Origin: Kalmanozyma brasiliensis GHG001
Lineage: Eukaryota > Basidiomycota > Ustilaginomycetes > Ustilaginales
Direction: 5' to 3'
DNA length: 64,000 nt
Assembly (NCBI RefSeq): GCF_000497045.1
Contig: NW_015961956.1
Location: 124,001 to 188,000, forward strand
Positions 1-10,400 of this stretch are shown in pieces. Numbering within the stretch: position 1 is the first letter of the stretch; each line of letters begins with the position of its first letter. Under the pieces are notes generated by a model, which had not been told where the DNA came from, did not search any database, and was given only the letters and a program-made list of their open reading frames with translations. A program made the position numbers and the translations under genes.

Positions 1-1
1 T

Positions 2-3000
2 TCCTCTCACAAACCATACGCGAGACCCTCATCGGCTTTGACCGCTTCTGGGTCCGGAAGCTCGCTCTACACCGACACTGACTCACCCGCACGCACTCCC
101 TCGACGCCAGCCGCCAAGACACCCGCACCACAACCTTCGCGCTCAGCCTTTTCACCGCTGCGCGTTGCCGCCACGCCCATCGCCTTGTTCGGAAGCGTGC
201 GCAAAATGGTGACAAAGCCATTGTCGTGGCTCACTGGTGTGGCCGCTTCGACGGGACCTGAACTCGGCATCCCAACCTCTTCCAGCACCAACTCGCTCTC
301 GTCCATCGCTCGCAAACGGGCTGCTGCTCAGGCTTCTCTCAAATCGACACCGGGCGAGACAAGCTACGAGAGAGATGCCCCCACTCGTGCTGCTAGAGCT
401 GTCGGCGAGAGGCTGGCTGCCGGCCTTCGATCTCGATCCAATCTTCAAGATGACGAGGAGAGCCAGATTCGACCACCTACATCCACTCTGCCGTCATCCA
501 TGTCCATGTCTCGTCTGGCTCCGGGTCCAGCTCCTGCACGTTCGACACGGAAGCAATCCTCTTTGGAGCAGGCAGACTCGTCCATGGCTGGACCCTCGTC
601 CCCGTCCAAATCTACCACAAGTGTTGGTGCGACTCATCCATGGAGCACCCGCTCATCCAAGCGCACTCTCGATATCGGCTCTCGTCCTCTCGGCGCAAAC
701 GATTCGTCCGATGCCCAGAGCGATGCCGGCCTCGCATCACCCTCCAGATCGCAACTCTACCTTTCAAAGAGCCAACACACACTTCGTAGTCCTCGATCTC
801 AAGCGCTTGGCTACCGAGGCTCCTCCCTCCGACCAGACGATGCCATGTCAGAATCTGGCTCCACATCCATGAGTCACTCGAACTCGTTTAGCGCGTTTGG
901 CTACGGCAACGAGATTCGATACACCGACAGCGCCTTTGGCCTCCCACCCTCCAGCTCGCCCTTTCAACTCTCCTCTCGAAACGCCGCCAGCCGTCGTGCT
1001 CGCGCTCCCTTTGCCTCTGGTCTCATTACCGAGACTGGCACGCCTGGACGCGCGTCTCGCGCTGGCAGCGTGAGTATGCGTGGTGCATCGCCCGCACCCT
1101 CAGCTGGCTACTCTCCGGCACGCCAGCGAGAAGGAACCCCCCAGCGACGCAACTGGAATGGCCTCAATCTCGCCGCACCCTCTGCACCCTCCATGGGCGA
1201 CGAGATGATGCGCGAATACCTTGCTTCGCGTACGCTTCCTGGCAGCATTTCGAGCGCGCGTCGCAATCTCGCCCTTAGCAACGACGAGCCCATGATCAGG
1301 TCTGCCTCCGTTGCGGGCGGCAGTCGTATGGACGACACCGAGTCCGTGACACCTAGTCGTCTGGGCAAGCGCGACATTGACATGAGTGTCGACGGCCATT
1401 CCGAAAGACTCGGTGCTGCCGGTACACCCTCCAAACGTCGCATGGTCTGGCACAAGGATCACGGTTTCATCAGCCACGAGGAGCTCAAGGCGCTGGAACC
1501 GAGGCTGCCCTCGCCCAAGAACGAAGCCGAACGCCTCCTGAATGCTCTCGAGACCATGCGCAAGCCCACTGCTACCTCGAGAGGTGTTGGGCTGGCGAGG
1601 GGCGCTGCTGCTCAAATCAACGTTCCTGCGCCCATCTCGGACGCCCCTGCGTCTCGATCCACCAAGTCTCAAGATGGAAAGCCTATCATTGGTGTCGCCC
1701 CGTACACAAGATATCTGCGCAAAGCAAAGACGGTGCAGGCCGCCGATGAGCAGGGTGGCATGAGGGCACGATTGAAGAAGGTGCAACGTCCAAGCAGAAT
1801 GGATGTCGACGATGCGGCGACAGAGGATTTGGCTGCATCAGATGCGGAGGAGGCAGAGCAGGACGTCGAGGACGAGCGAGAGGAAGATGAAGAGGAGGAG
1901 GAAGAGGAGCCAGCGCCACCTCAGCCTGAGCCGGTCCGACGATCCAGACGCCTGCAACACCAAGCACCCGCCACGGAAGAGGTCACGCAAACGCCTAGGA
2001 AGCAAGCCGATGTACCTGCTCGCGCTCCTCAGCTCAAATCGGCTTTGAAGGCGACACCGCTCCGCGCTTCCGCCCAACCCAGAGCGACACCGGCAAAAGC
2101 AGTCGCTGAAACACCCAAGCCGGCTTCGCACAGAATTCCTCTGTCTGCTGCCAGCAAAGCGCCGGCCAGCACAGTCAAGAAGGACAACTTTGCTGTCAAG
2201 GCTTCCACTGGCGATGCTTCTGCCCCTCGAGAGCGAAGTTCGCTTCGACAGGGAGCTGCAAAGACATCTCGCACCCATCAAAGCTCTGGCAAGTTCAGCG
2301 CATGGGACGAGGACGAGGAAGAGGAGGATTTGCCCGACGCCAGCGAGCTCGCAAAGATCAAGTTGCCCACCAACATGTTCCCGTCTGGCTTTTCGTTCGG
2401 TAGCTCGGCAGCTGCACCTTCAACAACCAGCGCGCCGGCAAGCAAGTCGGCTGCGGCTTCGGCGCCAGCCTCTCAGGCCGCTGGAGGCAACTCGCTGCTT
2501 GGTCGTCTCGGCGGCTTCGACTCGTCTGCTGCCACCGCATCTGCAAGCGAAGAGAAGGAGGCACCCAAAGCCGCCGCCACGGCTCCATCGTTCTCCTTTT
2601 CGGCTTCCACTCAGGGCGCGGGAGACAAGACGCCCAAATTCAGTTTCGGCGCCAGCACTGCATTCAAGCAGGACGACAATGCTGCGAAGAAGCCTGCTGC
2701 ACCATCGACTTCTGACTTTTTCAGCAAGCCCGCCGAGGCCGCCTCCACATCGCTCAGCGAGGGCAAGAAGGACGGACCCGTGCCCAACTTCTTCGGCAGC
2801 ACCATGAAGAAGTTTGAGAGCAAGTCGGGCGATGCCAACGCGCCAGCAGCTTCCACGCCGAGCGGAGGCTTCTCGTTTGGCAGCACTACGTCTTCTACTG
2901 CTTCGGGCAGCGATGCGGCTGCAAGCAAGCCAGCGCCATTCAGCTTTGGAGCCAAGCCGGCTGCCGAGCCTACCTCCGCCTCCGCTCCAGCCAAGAACCC

Positions 3001-4621
3001 CTTTGGCTCCTTTAGCGCGAGTTCGGAGAAGAAGGATGAGTCTGCACCGGCAAGCAAGCCTTCGTTCTTCAGCGGTGCTTCGTCCAGCTCTTCCAGCGCT
3101 GGCGGTTTCAGCTTCGGCGCACCCTCCGCATCTGCCGCCTCGACCGGCTCAAAGCGTGGAGCAGACGACGACGCCGAGCCAGCCGCCAAGAAGAGCATGC
3201 CGAGCTTCTCGTTTGGTGCGCCTGCCGCTTCGCAGCCTGCAACCCAGACCTCGAGCCCCGCTTCCTCAGGCTTCAGCTTCGGTACTCCATCAGCAGCTGC
3301 GGCGGAGAAGAAGGACGATGCATCGACAGCAAAGCCGAGCAGCGGGGTGCCGAACTTCTTCGGTGCCAAAGGCGAAGATGCTTCCAAGCCCGCTGCCCCA
3401 GCGTCAACCGGTGGGTTCACGTTTGGCAAGCCCTCGACGGAGAGCAGCGCTAGCAGCAGCGGATTCGGCGCTCCCAAGCCTGCTGATGCCGCGTCCTCTT
3501 CGACCGGGTTCAGCTTTGGTGCGCCCAAGTCGGGTACTGAAGCATCTAAGCCTGCAGGTGGATTCACGTTCGGCGCCCCATCCAGCACGGGTAGCAGTCC
3601 AGCGCCCGAAACCAAGCCCGCTGCTGCATCCGCGACGACGTTTTCCTTCGGCGTACCCAAGCCTGCTTCTTCCGATACGCCGGCCTCGTCGGCCCCAGCG
3701 TCGGGAACGACGACCCCTAACGGTACATTCACCTTCGGCGCATCGACGAACGCCAGCAAGCCAGCGAGCAGCGGGTTCACCTTTGGCGCTCCTGCTTCCT
3801 CGACTCCCGCTGCCGGGAGCAGTGGAGGATTCGGCGGGTTCGGCACTCCTTCTGCTCCCGCATCGGGCGCCAATGGAGGAGAAATGATGGACGATTCGCC
3901 GCAAAAGACGGCCCCTGCGACGACCACCACGCCAAGCTTCACGTTCGGCTCGTCGACGCCCGCGAAATCGGCGACACCAGCACCGTTCACCTTTGGCGCG
4001 TCTGCTCCTGCAGCCAACACTGGCTCGGCTTCACCGTCGACCTTCACATTTGGTGCTTCTGCTCCTGCGTCCAACACCAGCTCCGGTGCCGCAGCCGGCG
4101 CGGGCGGGTTCAGATTCGGTTCCCCTGCACCTGCGGGTCCCGCTCCTGCAGCGACGAGCTTCACGTTTGGCGCACCTACTGGTAGCACCACACCCGGGGT
4201 GGGCTCCACGCCCGCCTCACCGTTCCTCGCGCCCGCCGCGCCGGTCACACCCGGAGGCAGCCCGTTCCAGTTCGGTGCTCCCGCTCCGGCAGGCAGTGCC
4301 CCGTTCCAGTTCGGCGCGTCGACTTCCGCCGCCCCCGCAACGTCGACCGGATTTACCTTCGGCAGCACCGCCCCTACCACGCCGACCGCAACCGGTTTCG
4401 GCACGGCACCCTTCGGAGCGGCAGCGGGTGGCTTTGGTACGCCTACCACGCCCTCTGCCCAACCGACCGGGTTCACTTTCGGCGCGCCAGCAGGAGCACC
4501 TCAGATGCAACAACCGCAACCGGGACTGTTCAGCATGGGTGCTGCGCCTAGCGGTGGTGCTGCGCCGGGTCAGAGCCCGGGTGGGAGACAGATCAAGCCA
4601 TTGCGTCCTAGGAGGCGCTAA
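2..4621 (+). CDS. FG-repeat nucleoporin, Nup1/Nup153-like (5' partial)
   Basis: The frame is open from base 2 to the TAA at 4621 and has no ATG before the first conserved-looking sequence, so the true start lies left of the window. The protein (over 1530 residues) has a basic, serine-rich N-terminal half and a C-terminal half, roughly the last 750 residues, packed with FSFG, FTFG, FGAP and FQFG repeats in a Ser/Ala/Pro/Thr background. This is the disordered FG mesh that binds importins in the nuclear pore. Near the N-terminus a short segment around ALFGSVRKMVTKPLSWL could be an amphipathic helix like the membrane-binding helices of yeast Nup1 and Nup60. The last residues (RQIKPLRPRRR) form a basic tail like those of nuclear-basket FG proteins that bind importins. 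A strongly acidic Glu run lies near residue 620. A Nup1/Nup153-type basket role is inferred; the FG class is directly visible. Confidence 0.85.
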   Translation, partial: SSHKPYARPSSALTASGSGSSLYTDTDSPARTPSTPAAKTPAPQPSRSAFSPLRVAATPIALFGSVRKMVTKPLSWLTGVAASTGPELGIPTSSSTNSLSSIARKRAAAQASLKSTPGETSYERDAPTRAARAVGERLAAGLRSRSNLQDDEESQIRPPTSTLPSSMSMSRLAPGPAPARSTRKQSSLEQADSSMAGPSSPSKSTTSVGATHPWSTRSSKRTLDIGSRPLGANDSSDAQSDAGLASPSRSQLYLSKSQHTLRSPRSQALGYRGSSLRPDDAMSESGSTSMSHSNSFSAFGYGNEIRYTDSAFGLPPSSSPFQLSSRNAASRRARAPFASGLITETGTPGRASRAGSVSMRGASPAPSAGYSPARQREGTPQRRNWNGLNLAAPSAPSMGDEMMREYLASRTLPGSISSARRNLALSNDEPMIRSASVAGGSRMDDTESVTPSRLGKRDIDMSVDGHSERLGAAGTPSKRRMVWHKDHGFISHEELKALEPRLPSPKNEAERLLNALETMRKPTATSRGVGLARGAAAQINVPAPISDAPASRSTKSQDGKPIIGVAPYTRYLRKAKTVQAADEQGGMRARLKKVQRPSRMDVDDAATEDLAASDAEEAEQDVEDEREEDEEEEEEEPAPPQPEPVRRSRRLQHQAPATEEVTQTPRKQADVPARAPQLKSALKATPLRASAQPRATPAKAVAETPKPASHRIPLSAASKAPASTVKKDNFAVKASTGDASAPRERSSLRQGAAKTSRTHQSSGKFSAWDEDEEEEDLPDASELAKIKLPTNMFPSGFSFGSSAAAPSTTSAPASKSAAASAPASQAAGGNSLLGRLGGFDSSAATASASEEKEAPKAAATAPSFSFSASTQGAGDKTPKFSFGASTAFKQDDNAAKKPAAPSTSDFFSKPAEAASTSLSEGKKDGPVPNFFGSTMKKFESKSGDANAPAASTPSGGFSFGSTTSSTASGSDAAASKPAPFSFGAKPAAEPTSASAPAKNPFGSFSASSEKKDESAPASKPSFFSGASSSSSSAGGFSFGAPSASAASTGSKRGADDDAEPAAKKSMPSFSFGAPAASQPATQTSSPASSGFSFGTPSAAAAEKKDDASTAKPSSGVPNFFGAKGEDASKPAAPASTGGFTFGKPSTESSASSSGFGAPKPADAASSSTGFSFGAPKSGTEASKPAGGFTFGAPSSTGSSPAPETKPAAASATTFSFGVPKPASSDTPASSAPASGTTTPNGTFTFGASTNASKPASSGFTFGAPASSTPAAGSSGGFGGFGTPSAPASGANGGEMMDDSPQKTAPATTTTPSFTFGSSTPAKSATPAPFTFGASAPAANTGSASPSTFTFGASAPASNTSSGAAAGAGGFRFGSPAPAGPAPAATSFTFGAPTGSTTPGVGSTPASPFLAPAAPVTPGGSPFQFGAPAPAGSAPFQFGASTSAAPATSTGFTFGSTAPTTPTATGFGTAPFGAAAGGFGTPTTPSAQPTGFTFGAPAGAPQMQQPQPGLFSMGAAPSGGAAPGQSPGGRQIKPLRPRRR

Positions 4622-5076
4622 CTTCCCACACTGCGTAGGCGGAATATGAGTCTCTGTCAACCGCTCTAAATGCGAACTTGTTCTCAGATCTTCAGAGGGT
4701 GCTGTGGGCGAGCGCGAGCGCGATCGCGTAAGCACGCTGAGCAGGTGTCGTGTGAGAGGGAAGTGAGGGAGAATCTTCTTCGTCAAGCGCGCGGGTCACC
4801 GCAGGCTAAGTGTTGCGATGCGAGAGTGGGCCGATGTCAAGTCGAAAGACGGACCGACACACGCCACACCGCTCTCTGCAACGCCACCTCCCAACACAGC
4901 CAGACTGAGAGACACCTTTGCAAGCACGCAGAGAAGGCCTCTCACCTCACCTCACCTCACCTCAGTTCGCACAGACACACAGGACAGACAAAAGTTGAGT
5001 GATGAATTGGAGATGCAATGCGGATTCGTGAAATGCGTGTATGCGTGGCCAATCGTGAATATCATAAACCCTCCGC
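4622..5076. other. Convergent intergenic region with a CTCAC microsatellite
   Basis: This is the space between the 3' ends of the nucleoporin (plus) and the two-TM protein (minus). It contains four perfect CTCAC units at 4941-4960 followed by CTCA. I see no gene here; it is presumably 3' UTR and terminator sequence for both neighbours. Confidence 0.6.
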
Positions 5077-7431
5077 TTAACGTACGAAGCCGCTGCTTTC
5101 AGTAGCAACGTACGTCCGTCGCTGACCCATCCCCGCGCGCATGGAGTGAAAGTTCTTTGCCTCCTGACTAATGTACTCGGTCCCAGGCGAGAGCGGTACG
5201 GTGTACGCCTGCGGGCTGGCCTCCGGACCCGCCTCCTTGCGCGATGCAAGAAAACTCGTCAACCCCGCACCGATCGCCAGCAACAAAGTGAACAGGATCG
5301 ATGGCAACAGGGTCGACAGTGGCGGGCGTGGGGGCAGCGTCGAGCGTTTGGACTGCGAGTCGGATTTCTGCTCAAACATCTTGGAGACCGACGGAGGGGT
5401 TACGTGGTGTGCGACCGTCGCAGCGCCCGAAAAGGCCATGCGGGCGGGCCAGGTGAAGGCGTGACCGGCGGCAGAGACCGCCCCTCGCTTCTCCGCAGGT
5501 GTCGAGGTGCCAGACGACGACCGGGGTTCAAAGGCAGAATCACCCGTCCTGGGACTGCTGCTACCGGACATCGCTTCAGGACCAAGCTTCTTCCGCCCCC
5601 AATCGAGGGCCCCCTCAAACCGATGTTTCGTCCGTCCAGCAACCTCGCGCACCTTGTTGGTACGCACACTGACATCGTCCCATGCAGTAAGCATGTAGCT
5701 GGCACACAAAAAGCATGCCAGCGAAAGCACCGTGATGCTCGAGATGCTGAGGAAGAGCGTCATGTGAAACACGGGTCGCAGGGGAGCCGACAGCTGACGG
5801 GTGAGGGTGAGCGCCATGTGGCCTGCCGAGGCGAGCTGCTTGTGGGCTACGTGGAGGCCTTCGATGAGCACCGCGTCCGGGATCGAGCCTGTCCGTCGGT
5901 GACGGTGGGTCGAGCTGGAGGAGGGTGCAGGACCACCGCCGAACTGGAAGGGGGAGTCTTCGCGGATCGAACCGCGACGACTGCTGGGGAGCGAGAAGCT
6001 GGTTGCGCGGTGACCGGCGACGCGGACACCCTGTCGGGATCGTCTGGTGCTGTTGGAACGAGGGGGAAGCGAGTCGAAAGCGCCAGTATGGTCGCGGCCG
6101 AAGCTGTACGCGGATTGGCTCGAAGTTAGGGGCTCGGGGTAGTCGCGCACGTTGGCTCGCGTCGGGGTGTCAGAAGCAGTGGCGGCGGTCGAGTCGAAGC
6201 TCACGTGTCGGTCGCGGCGGGTCGATGGACTGTGGTAGCCGTCCAAGTCGTCGGAGCCCAGAGTGCTTGCTGGCTGATCCGGTCTGTCAAAGTGGGACCG
6301 AAGGATGGTTGGTGGCGAGGGAGCCTTGGACGTTGGCGCCGATCGAATTGTCGTCTTTGTGGTGCTTGTCTTGCGGACACGCTGAGTGGTGGTGGTGCTG
6401 AATGTCGTGACATCTGCTGCGTCGTCTGAACTGAGTTCCGGCGTCTCGGGCAGGGAATAGGACGCAAGTTTGGCCTTCAGATGATCGGCTGAGTTGCTGT
6501 ATCGTTCGCTATGAGCACCGTGCTGGTTGAGATGCGTAACCGACTGCGATGCGGGCAGGCGGTATGAGCCAGATGCAGACGAAGATTGGACCGAGGCGAA
6601 GAGGGTGGATGCCATGCCATCTTCGCTCATGACGCGCATTCTTCGAACACCGCTGCTGCGTGAGAAGGAACGGTGCGAGTCGAATGCATCTGGATAGAGC
6701 GGCGATGCCGAGGAAGATCCTGTCCACTGGGATGTTGAGACCATCTCGGGGCTATTAGCACTGGTTCGTACGCCTGCTCTCCTCGATGCCCTTGATGTAG
6801 AGTCGCGCTCACCAGCTGCTGGAGCACTTGGAGGAAAGGCAAACCGCAAGTGATGCTCCGGGCTGTGCTGGCCCGTCGACGTACCGCCCAACTCGTCGCT
6901 CGAGACGTCTGCGCTGGATTCAGACTGGCTGACGCTGTGCGTGGCAACTTCTTGCGAGCGAAGACTCGACTTCAAGGCGGAGCGAGGCAAAGTGGCAGCT
7001 GCGCCGCCCTGAAACGAGGATCTTCTGCTGGAGGTAGCCGTAGACGATTCGGATCGAGTATGCTGACGTTTCTCGGTGGGCAGACCCGAGAGCCTCTTCC
7101 ATGCGCTTCGCTCAGACGGGGTTGCGTTGGCGAGAGCGGGGTTGTTGCGTCGACGCGAGGCATTGGAAGAGCGTTGCGCCTTTCGCAGTCGCTCTGCGAG
7201 CTGTCCTGGTGGCAGAACGTGCTCCCACCATTCCTGCGAATGCGGCTCGTTGTGAGAGTAGGAAGGCAGGGATGCGTTCATGCTGGCGTTGAGGCTAGCG
7301 CTGCGACTGAGCTCTGAGGAGGTCGAGTAAGATCCACGCCATGCACTGGAGGAAGCTTCTGGTGAGAGCCACGGTGTCGACGACCCTGAGCCGCTAGATG
7401 AATGCGGAGGCATCGAGGTAGAGGCGAGCAT
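5077..7431 (-). CDS. Unrecognised protein with two C-terminal transmembrane segments
   Basis: A 784-residue open frame starts at a true ATG (7431). I do not recognise the family. Residues 1 to about 550 are Ser/Thr/Arg-rich and look disordered. Two hydrophobic segments follow, at about 555-580 (LFLSISSITVLSLACFLCAS) and about 706-729 (within LLPSILFTLLLAIGAGLTSF), separated by a roughly 125-residue loop rich in Ser and basic residues. A short polar tail of about 55 residues ends the protein. This suggests an integral membrane protein of an internal membrane or the cell periphery with a long soluble N-terminal arm, probably phosphorylated. No signal peptide is seen. It converges with the nucleoporin gene, which says nothing about function. 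The coding call rests on length, an uninterrupted frame and the sensible TM architecture. Confidence 0.75.
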   Translation of the reverse strand: MLASTSMPPHSSSGSGSSTPWLSPEASSSAWRGSYSTSSELSRSASLNASMNASLPSYSHNEPHSQEWWEHVLPPGQLAERLRKAQRSSNASRRRNNPALANATPSERSAWKRLSGLPTEKRQHTRSESSTATSSRRSSFQGGAAATLPRSALKSSLRSQEVATHSVSQSESSADVSSDELGGTSTGQHSPEHHLRFAFPPSAPAAGERDSTSRASRRAGVRTSANSPEMVSTSQWTGSSSASPLYPDAFDSHRSFSRSSGVRRMRVMSEDGMASTLFASVQSSSASGSYRLPASQSVTHLNQHGAHSERYSNSADHLKAKLASYSLPETPELSSDDAADVTTFSTTTTQRVRKTSTTKTTIRSAPTSKAPSPPTILRSHFDRPDQPASTLGSDDLDGYHSPSTRRDRHVSFDSTAATASDTPTRANVRDYPEPLTSSQSAYSFGRDHTGAFDSLPPRSNSTRRSRQGVRVAGHRATSFSLPSSRRGSIREDSPFQFGGGPAPSSSSTHRHRRTGSIPDAVLIEGLHVAHKQLASAGHMALTLTRQLSAPLRPVFHMTLFLSISSITVLSLACFLCASYMLTAWDDVSVRTNKVREVAGRTKHRFEGALDWGRKKLGPEAMSGSSSPRTGDSAFEPRSSSGTSTPAEKRGAVSAAGHAFTWPARMAFSGAATVAHHVTPPSVSKMFEQKSDSQSKRSTLPPRPPLSTLLPSILFTLLLAIGAGLTSFLASRKEAGPEASPQAYTVPLSPGTEYISQEAKNFHSMRAGMGQRRTYVATESSGFVR

Positions 7432-10400
7432 TATGAAGGACCAGCTAGGGCAGCTGCTCTTGTCGAATGATGATGCGCGAGGGTCCCGTCGACTCAGACC
7501 CGTCGCCGCCAGCAGCTACAGCCTCTTCCCTTGCCGAAAACCTAGCTTGGATGCGCTTAGATAGGAAGAACTTCGGTCGGACTCAGATCGGAGGTTCCGA
7601 CAGAAGGCTGAGTTTGGGTTATGAAGGTGGGAGCGTTGAAAGACTCTGGTGCTGATGTGACGGCGGGGAGGTGGATGCTGAACGCTGAACGCTGAACTGT
7701 GAAGGTCGGATCAAGATTGGCGGCGACGAGGAGGTATTTGTGGTATCGAAGTCGAGACGAGATTGGTAGGGAGGGCGACGCTGATGGTTACGGGCAAAGG
7801 GATGAAGTTTGATAGGATTGCCCAAGTCAAAGCGTACTGGCGCAAGGGCGGGAGTCAGACTGGCTGACAAGCTGGATGACTGAATGTCGGTGGCTTCCGA
7901 AAAGCTGGGTCAGCGCACACCCGGTATGCAGAGTGAGCTTAAGGTAGCAGGACAGACTCGGTGAGCAGGCGGGTGTGGCCGAGGCAAGGATCGGAAGGGT
8001 CAGGGTGAGCCGAGCGGATCGAAGTGGCCAGTCAAGCACAAGCCTCGTCGGCTGTAGAATGCGGGCGGCACGCGGGTCGAGGACGATGGTGCGCCTTGAG
8101 ATGCAATGCGTGGTCGGCGAGAGGGTCGGAAGAGAGCGGAAGAACCGTCGAATGGGCTGATGGCTGAAGTGTTTGGCTGGCAAGGCTTGAGCGAGCAAAG
8201 GCGCAGGGAGCGATGGGATGATCGGCAGGGGTGCAGTAGCTCGCAAACCCTAGTGGCACCCTGATGACGTTGGGCGATGCGACCGACGGGAGGGTAATCA
8301 GGCGACAGTAGCTTAGCTCGGTCTGCAAGCAAAGCTTAAAGTGCTGAGTTTGAGTCGGCAAAGAAAGGTGAAGTGGAAGCGAAGGCCGAGCGGGTGAATG
8401 CGTGAATGAAAGTGACGAGCTCAGCGTCGAGGATGAGGTGAGGAGGTGCAAGGTGAGTGAGCTGGCGAGGACAGCATCGGGAAGGACCGACGAGGAACAG
8501 CCGGAAGGAAGAGGAAGGAGGAGCAAGGAGCAATGGGAGGAGGATCCCGTCGGATTGTGAAACAACAGCAAGCGAGTGCAAATTAAGGTGGCCACCGTGC
8601 CAAATGCTGCTCAAGCGAGTCTCGCACACAGCATCACGCAGGAAGAGAGCAAGCCGACCGTCTCAAAGCGAGGCAGCCCTCAACCATGCAAAGGGTCCGC
8701 CCGGGACGTCGGGTTTGCCGTACATTGCATGCAGCAAGCTGAAATGCGCTCGTTTTCACGAGGAGAAGATTTCACAGCGGCAAGGTGTCATGCCATCTCA
8801 CCTTTGTCACATCACATGCCGCCGTGGTCCATCTGTGCCTTACTACGCCCGAGCATTGAGCCTGCAACCCTCTCCTATTGTTGTCGTGACTGCGAGCAGG
8901 AACGGCCGTACCTAAGCTGAAGAAGAGGACCGATCTTGCTACCCCGACCAAGGTCGTTCCGAGGTGGGGTTCGAATGCAACTGCTCTGCATCTGCTCCAG
9001 GGTGGCCAGAGCAAGGGTGCGAGGGGAGAGCGGCAGGCGGCTGGCTCCGCTGCAGGGTTGTGCGTTTCACCCTTGCCGCCTCGCTCTGCTGCTCAGAAGA
9101 AAAAGGGTTCTGGAAGTCAAACGCAGACAGGAGGAATTCCCGCTTGGCAAGACTGGAAAACAGGGTGCGTTTCACACTCCTCGCCTTTTCGCTTATCCCA
9201 TGCATGACAGGTTGAGGCCTTGTGAAAATTGATTTCTTCTAAAACATCTTTCGTTATCACAGGCCAAGAGACACCGCGTGAGAACATCAAAGGAGTTTGC
9301 CGGCTTGTCCGAAGTCGAAGCGAGCAAATAAGCTTGACATGAGCCTGAGTCTGAATTTCCAAGCACGGGACTGAGCAGCAGAAGGCCAAGCTCACGTTTC
9401 GACTCGAGCTGAAGCTTGCCTCGATAGCCGCATTCTATGCTCAAACTTGAACACGGAGCAGCCAGAAAGGTTCGCATCCGCGGAATATGCCTCTCATCCC
9501 TGCTCGGCGTGGTTGGCGTCATCTTGAGGGTCTGTGTGATGGCGAGATCTGGAAAAGATAAGGCGTCTGAACAAAAGGGAGGAAATCGGAATGTCGCATC
9601 GCGCTTCGCAGAAAGAGAAAGGAGGACCCTGAGCTCGGCGGCGGCTTTTGCAAGTCGCTCTCAGAAGCCAAATGCTTAATTTTGCTCTTCTTACCATAAC
9701 AAAAGCGACTTCGCCCGTCTGTCTCTTCAAATTCTCCGTGCTGAAACACAGTGTTGGCTCGGGTAACCTTTTTGCGCTCTTCCGGTTCAGACTTAAGCCT
9801 TAGACCGGGAGCAGCCTCTCCGATACGCGATTCCTGACTTCGTTCCATCCACGGCAAGAAGCTTGGCGACGCTCGAAGGGACGTCTGACCATCCATACGC
9901 GGCAAAATCGAAGTTTCCTATTGTCTTGTCTGCGCCGTCACACGTTGCACGGAGCCTGACAACGGCAACGCAGAAGCACGTCAGCGGAGTTGAATTTTTC
10001 CAAGCGTGAAAGGCAGAGGTGCAGCCAGAAAAACCCTTGCATCTCGGTCTGTCAAAATAATGAATTCTCCCCTGTCAACCCGAGACCAGCCGAGCGAGGA
10101 TGGCTTCCTCTATTTCTTGCCGCCGCCTGCTGACGCTCGCTTGATGGTGAGACCAGGTACACGCTCAACTTGGTCTGGTCGCGACCAACCTTAATTGCTG
10201 CAACAAAGCTTGCTCTCGGACCGAAGAACGTGCTTTTCATTCGTGTGCAACCTCATTGTCCCAAGTCTTCAGCTGCAAGGGACGCTGCGGGGAGCTTCCA
10301 ATACGCCGCGCTTGGCAGGCATTCATGGAACAGCCTAAGGTACGGTCGAACGCAGGTCGAAGGAGTTGCGAGGCAATCGGGATCCATCAAGATCGAGCGC

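Noticed and set aside
2611..4476. 621-codon frame on the minus strand with repeated AGAPNVKV-like units
   Set aside because: It is exactly antisense to the FG-repeat region of the nucleoporin; its repeats simply mirror the FG repeat DNA.
8950..8990. tRNA T-loop-like GGTTCGAAT near 8968
   Set aside because: The flanking bases do not form a T stem and no acceptor, D or anticodon arm could be drawn around it.
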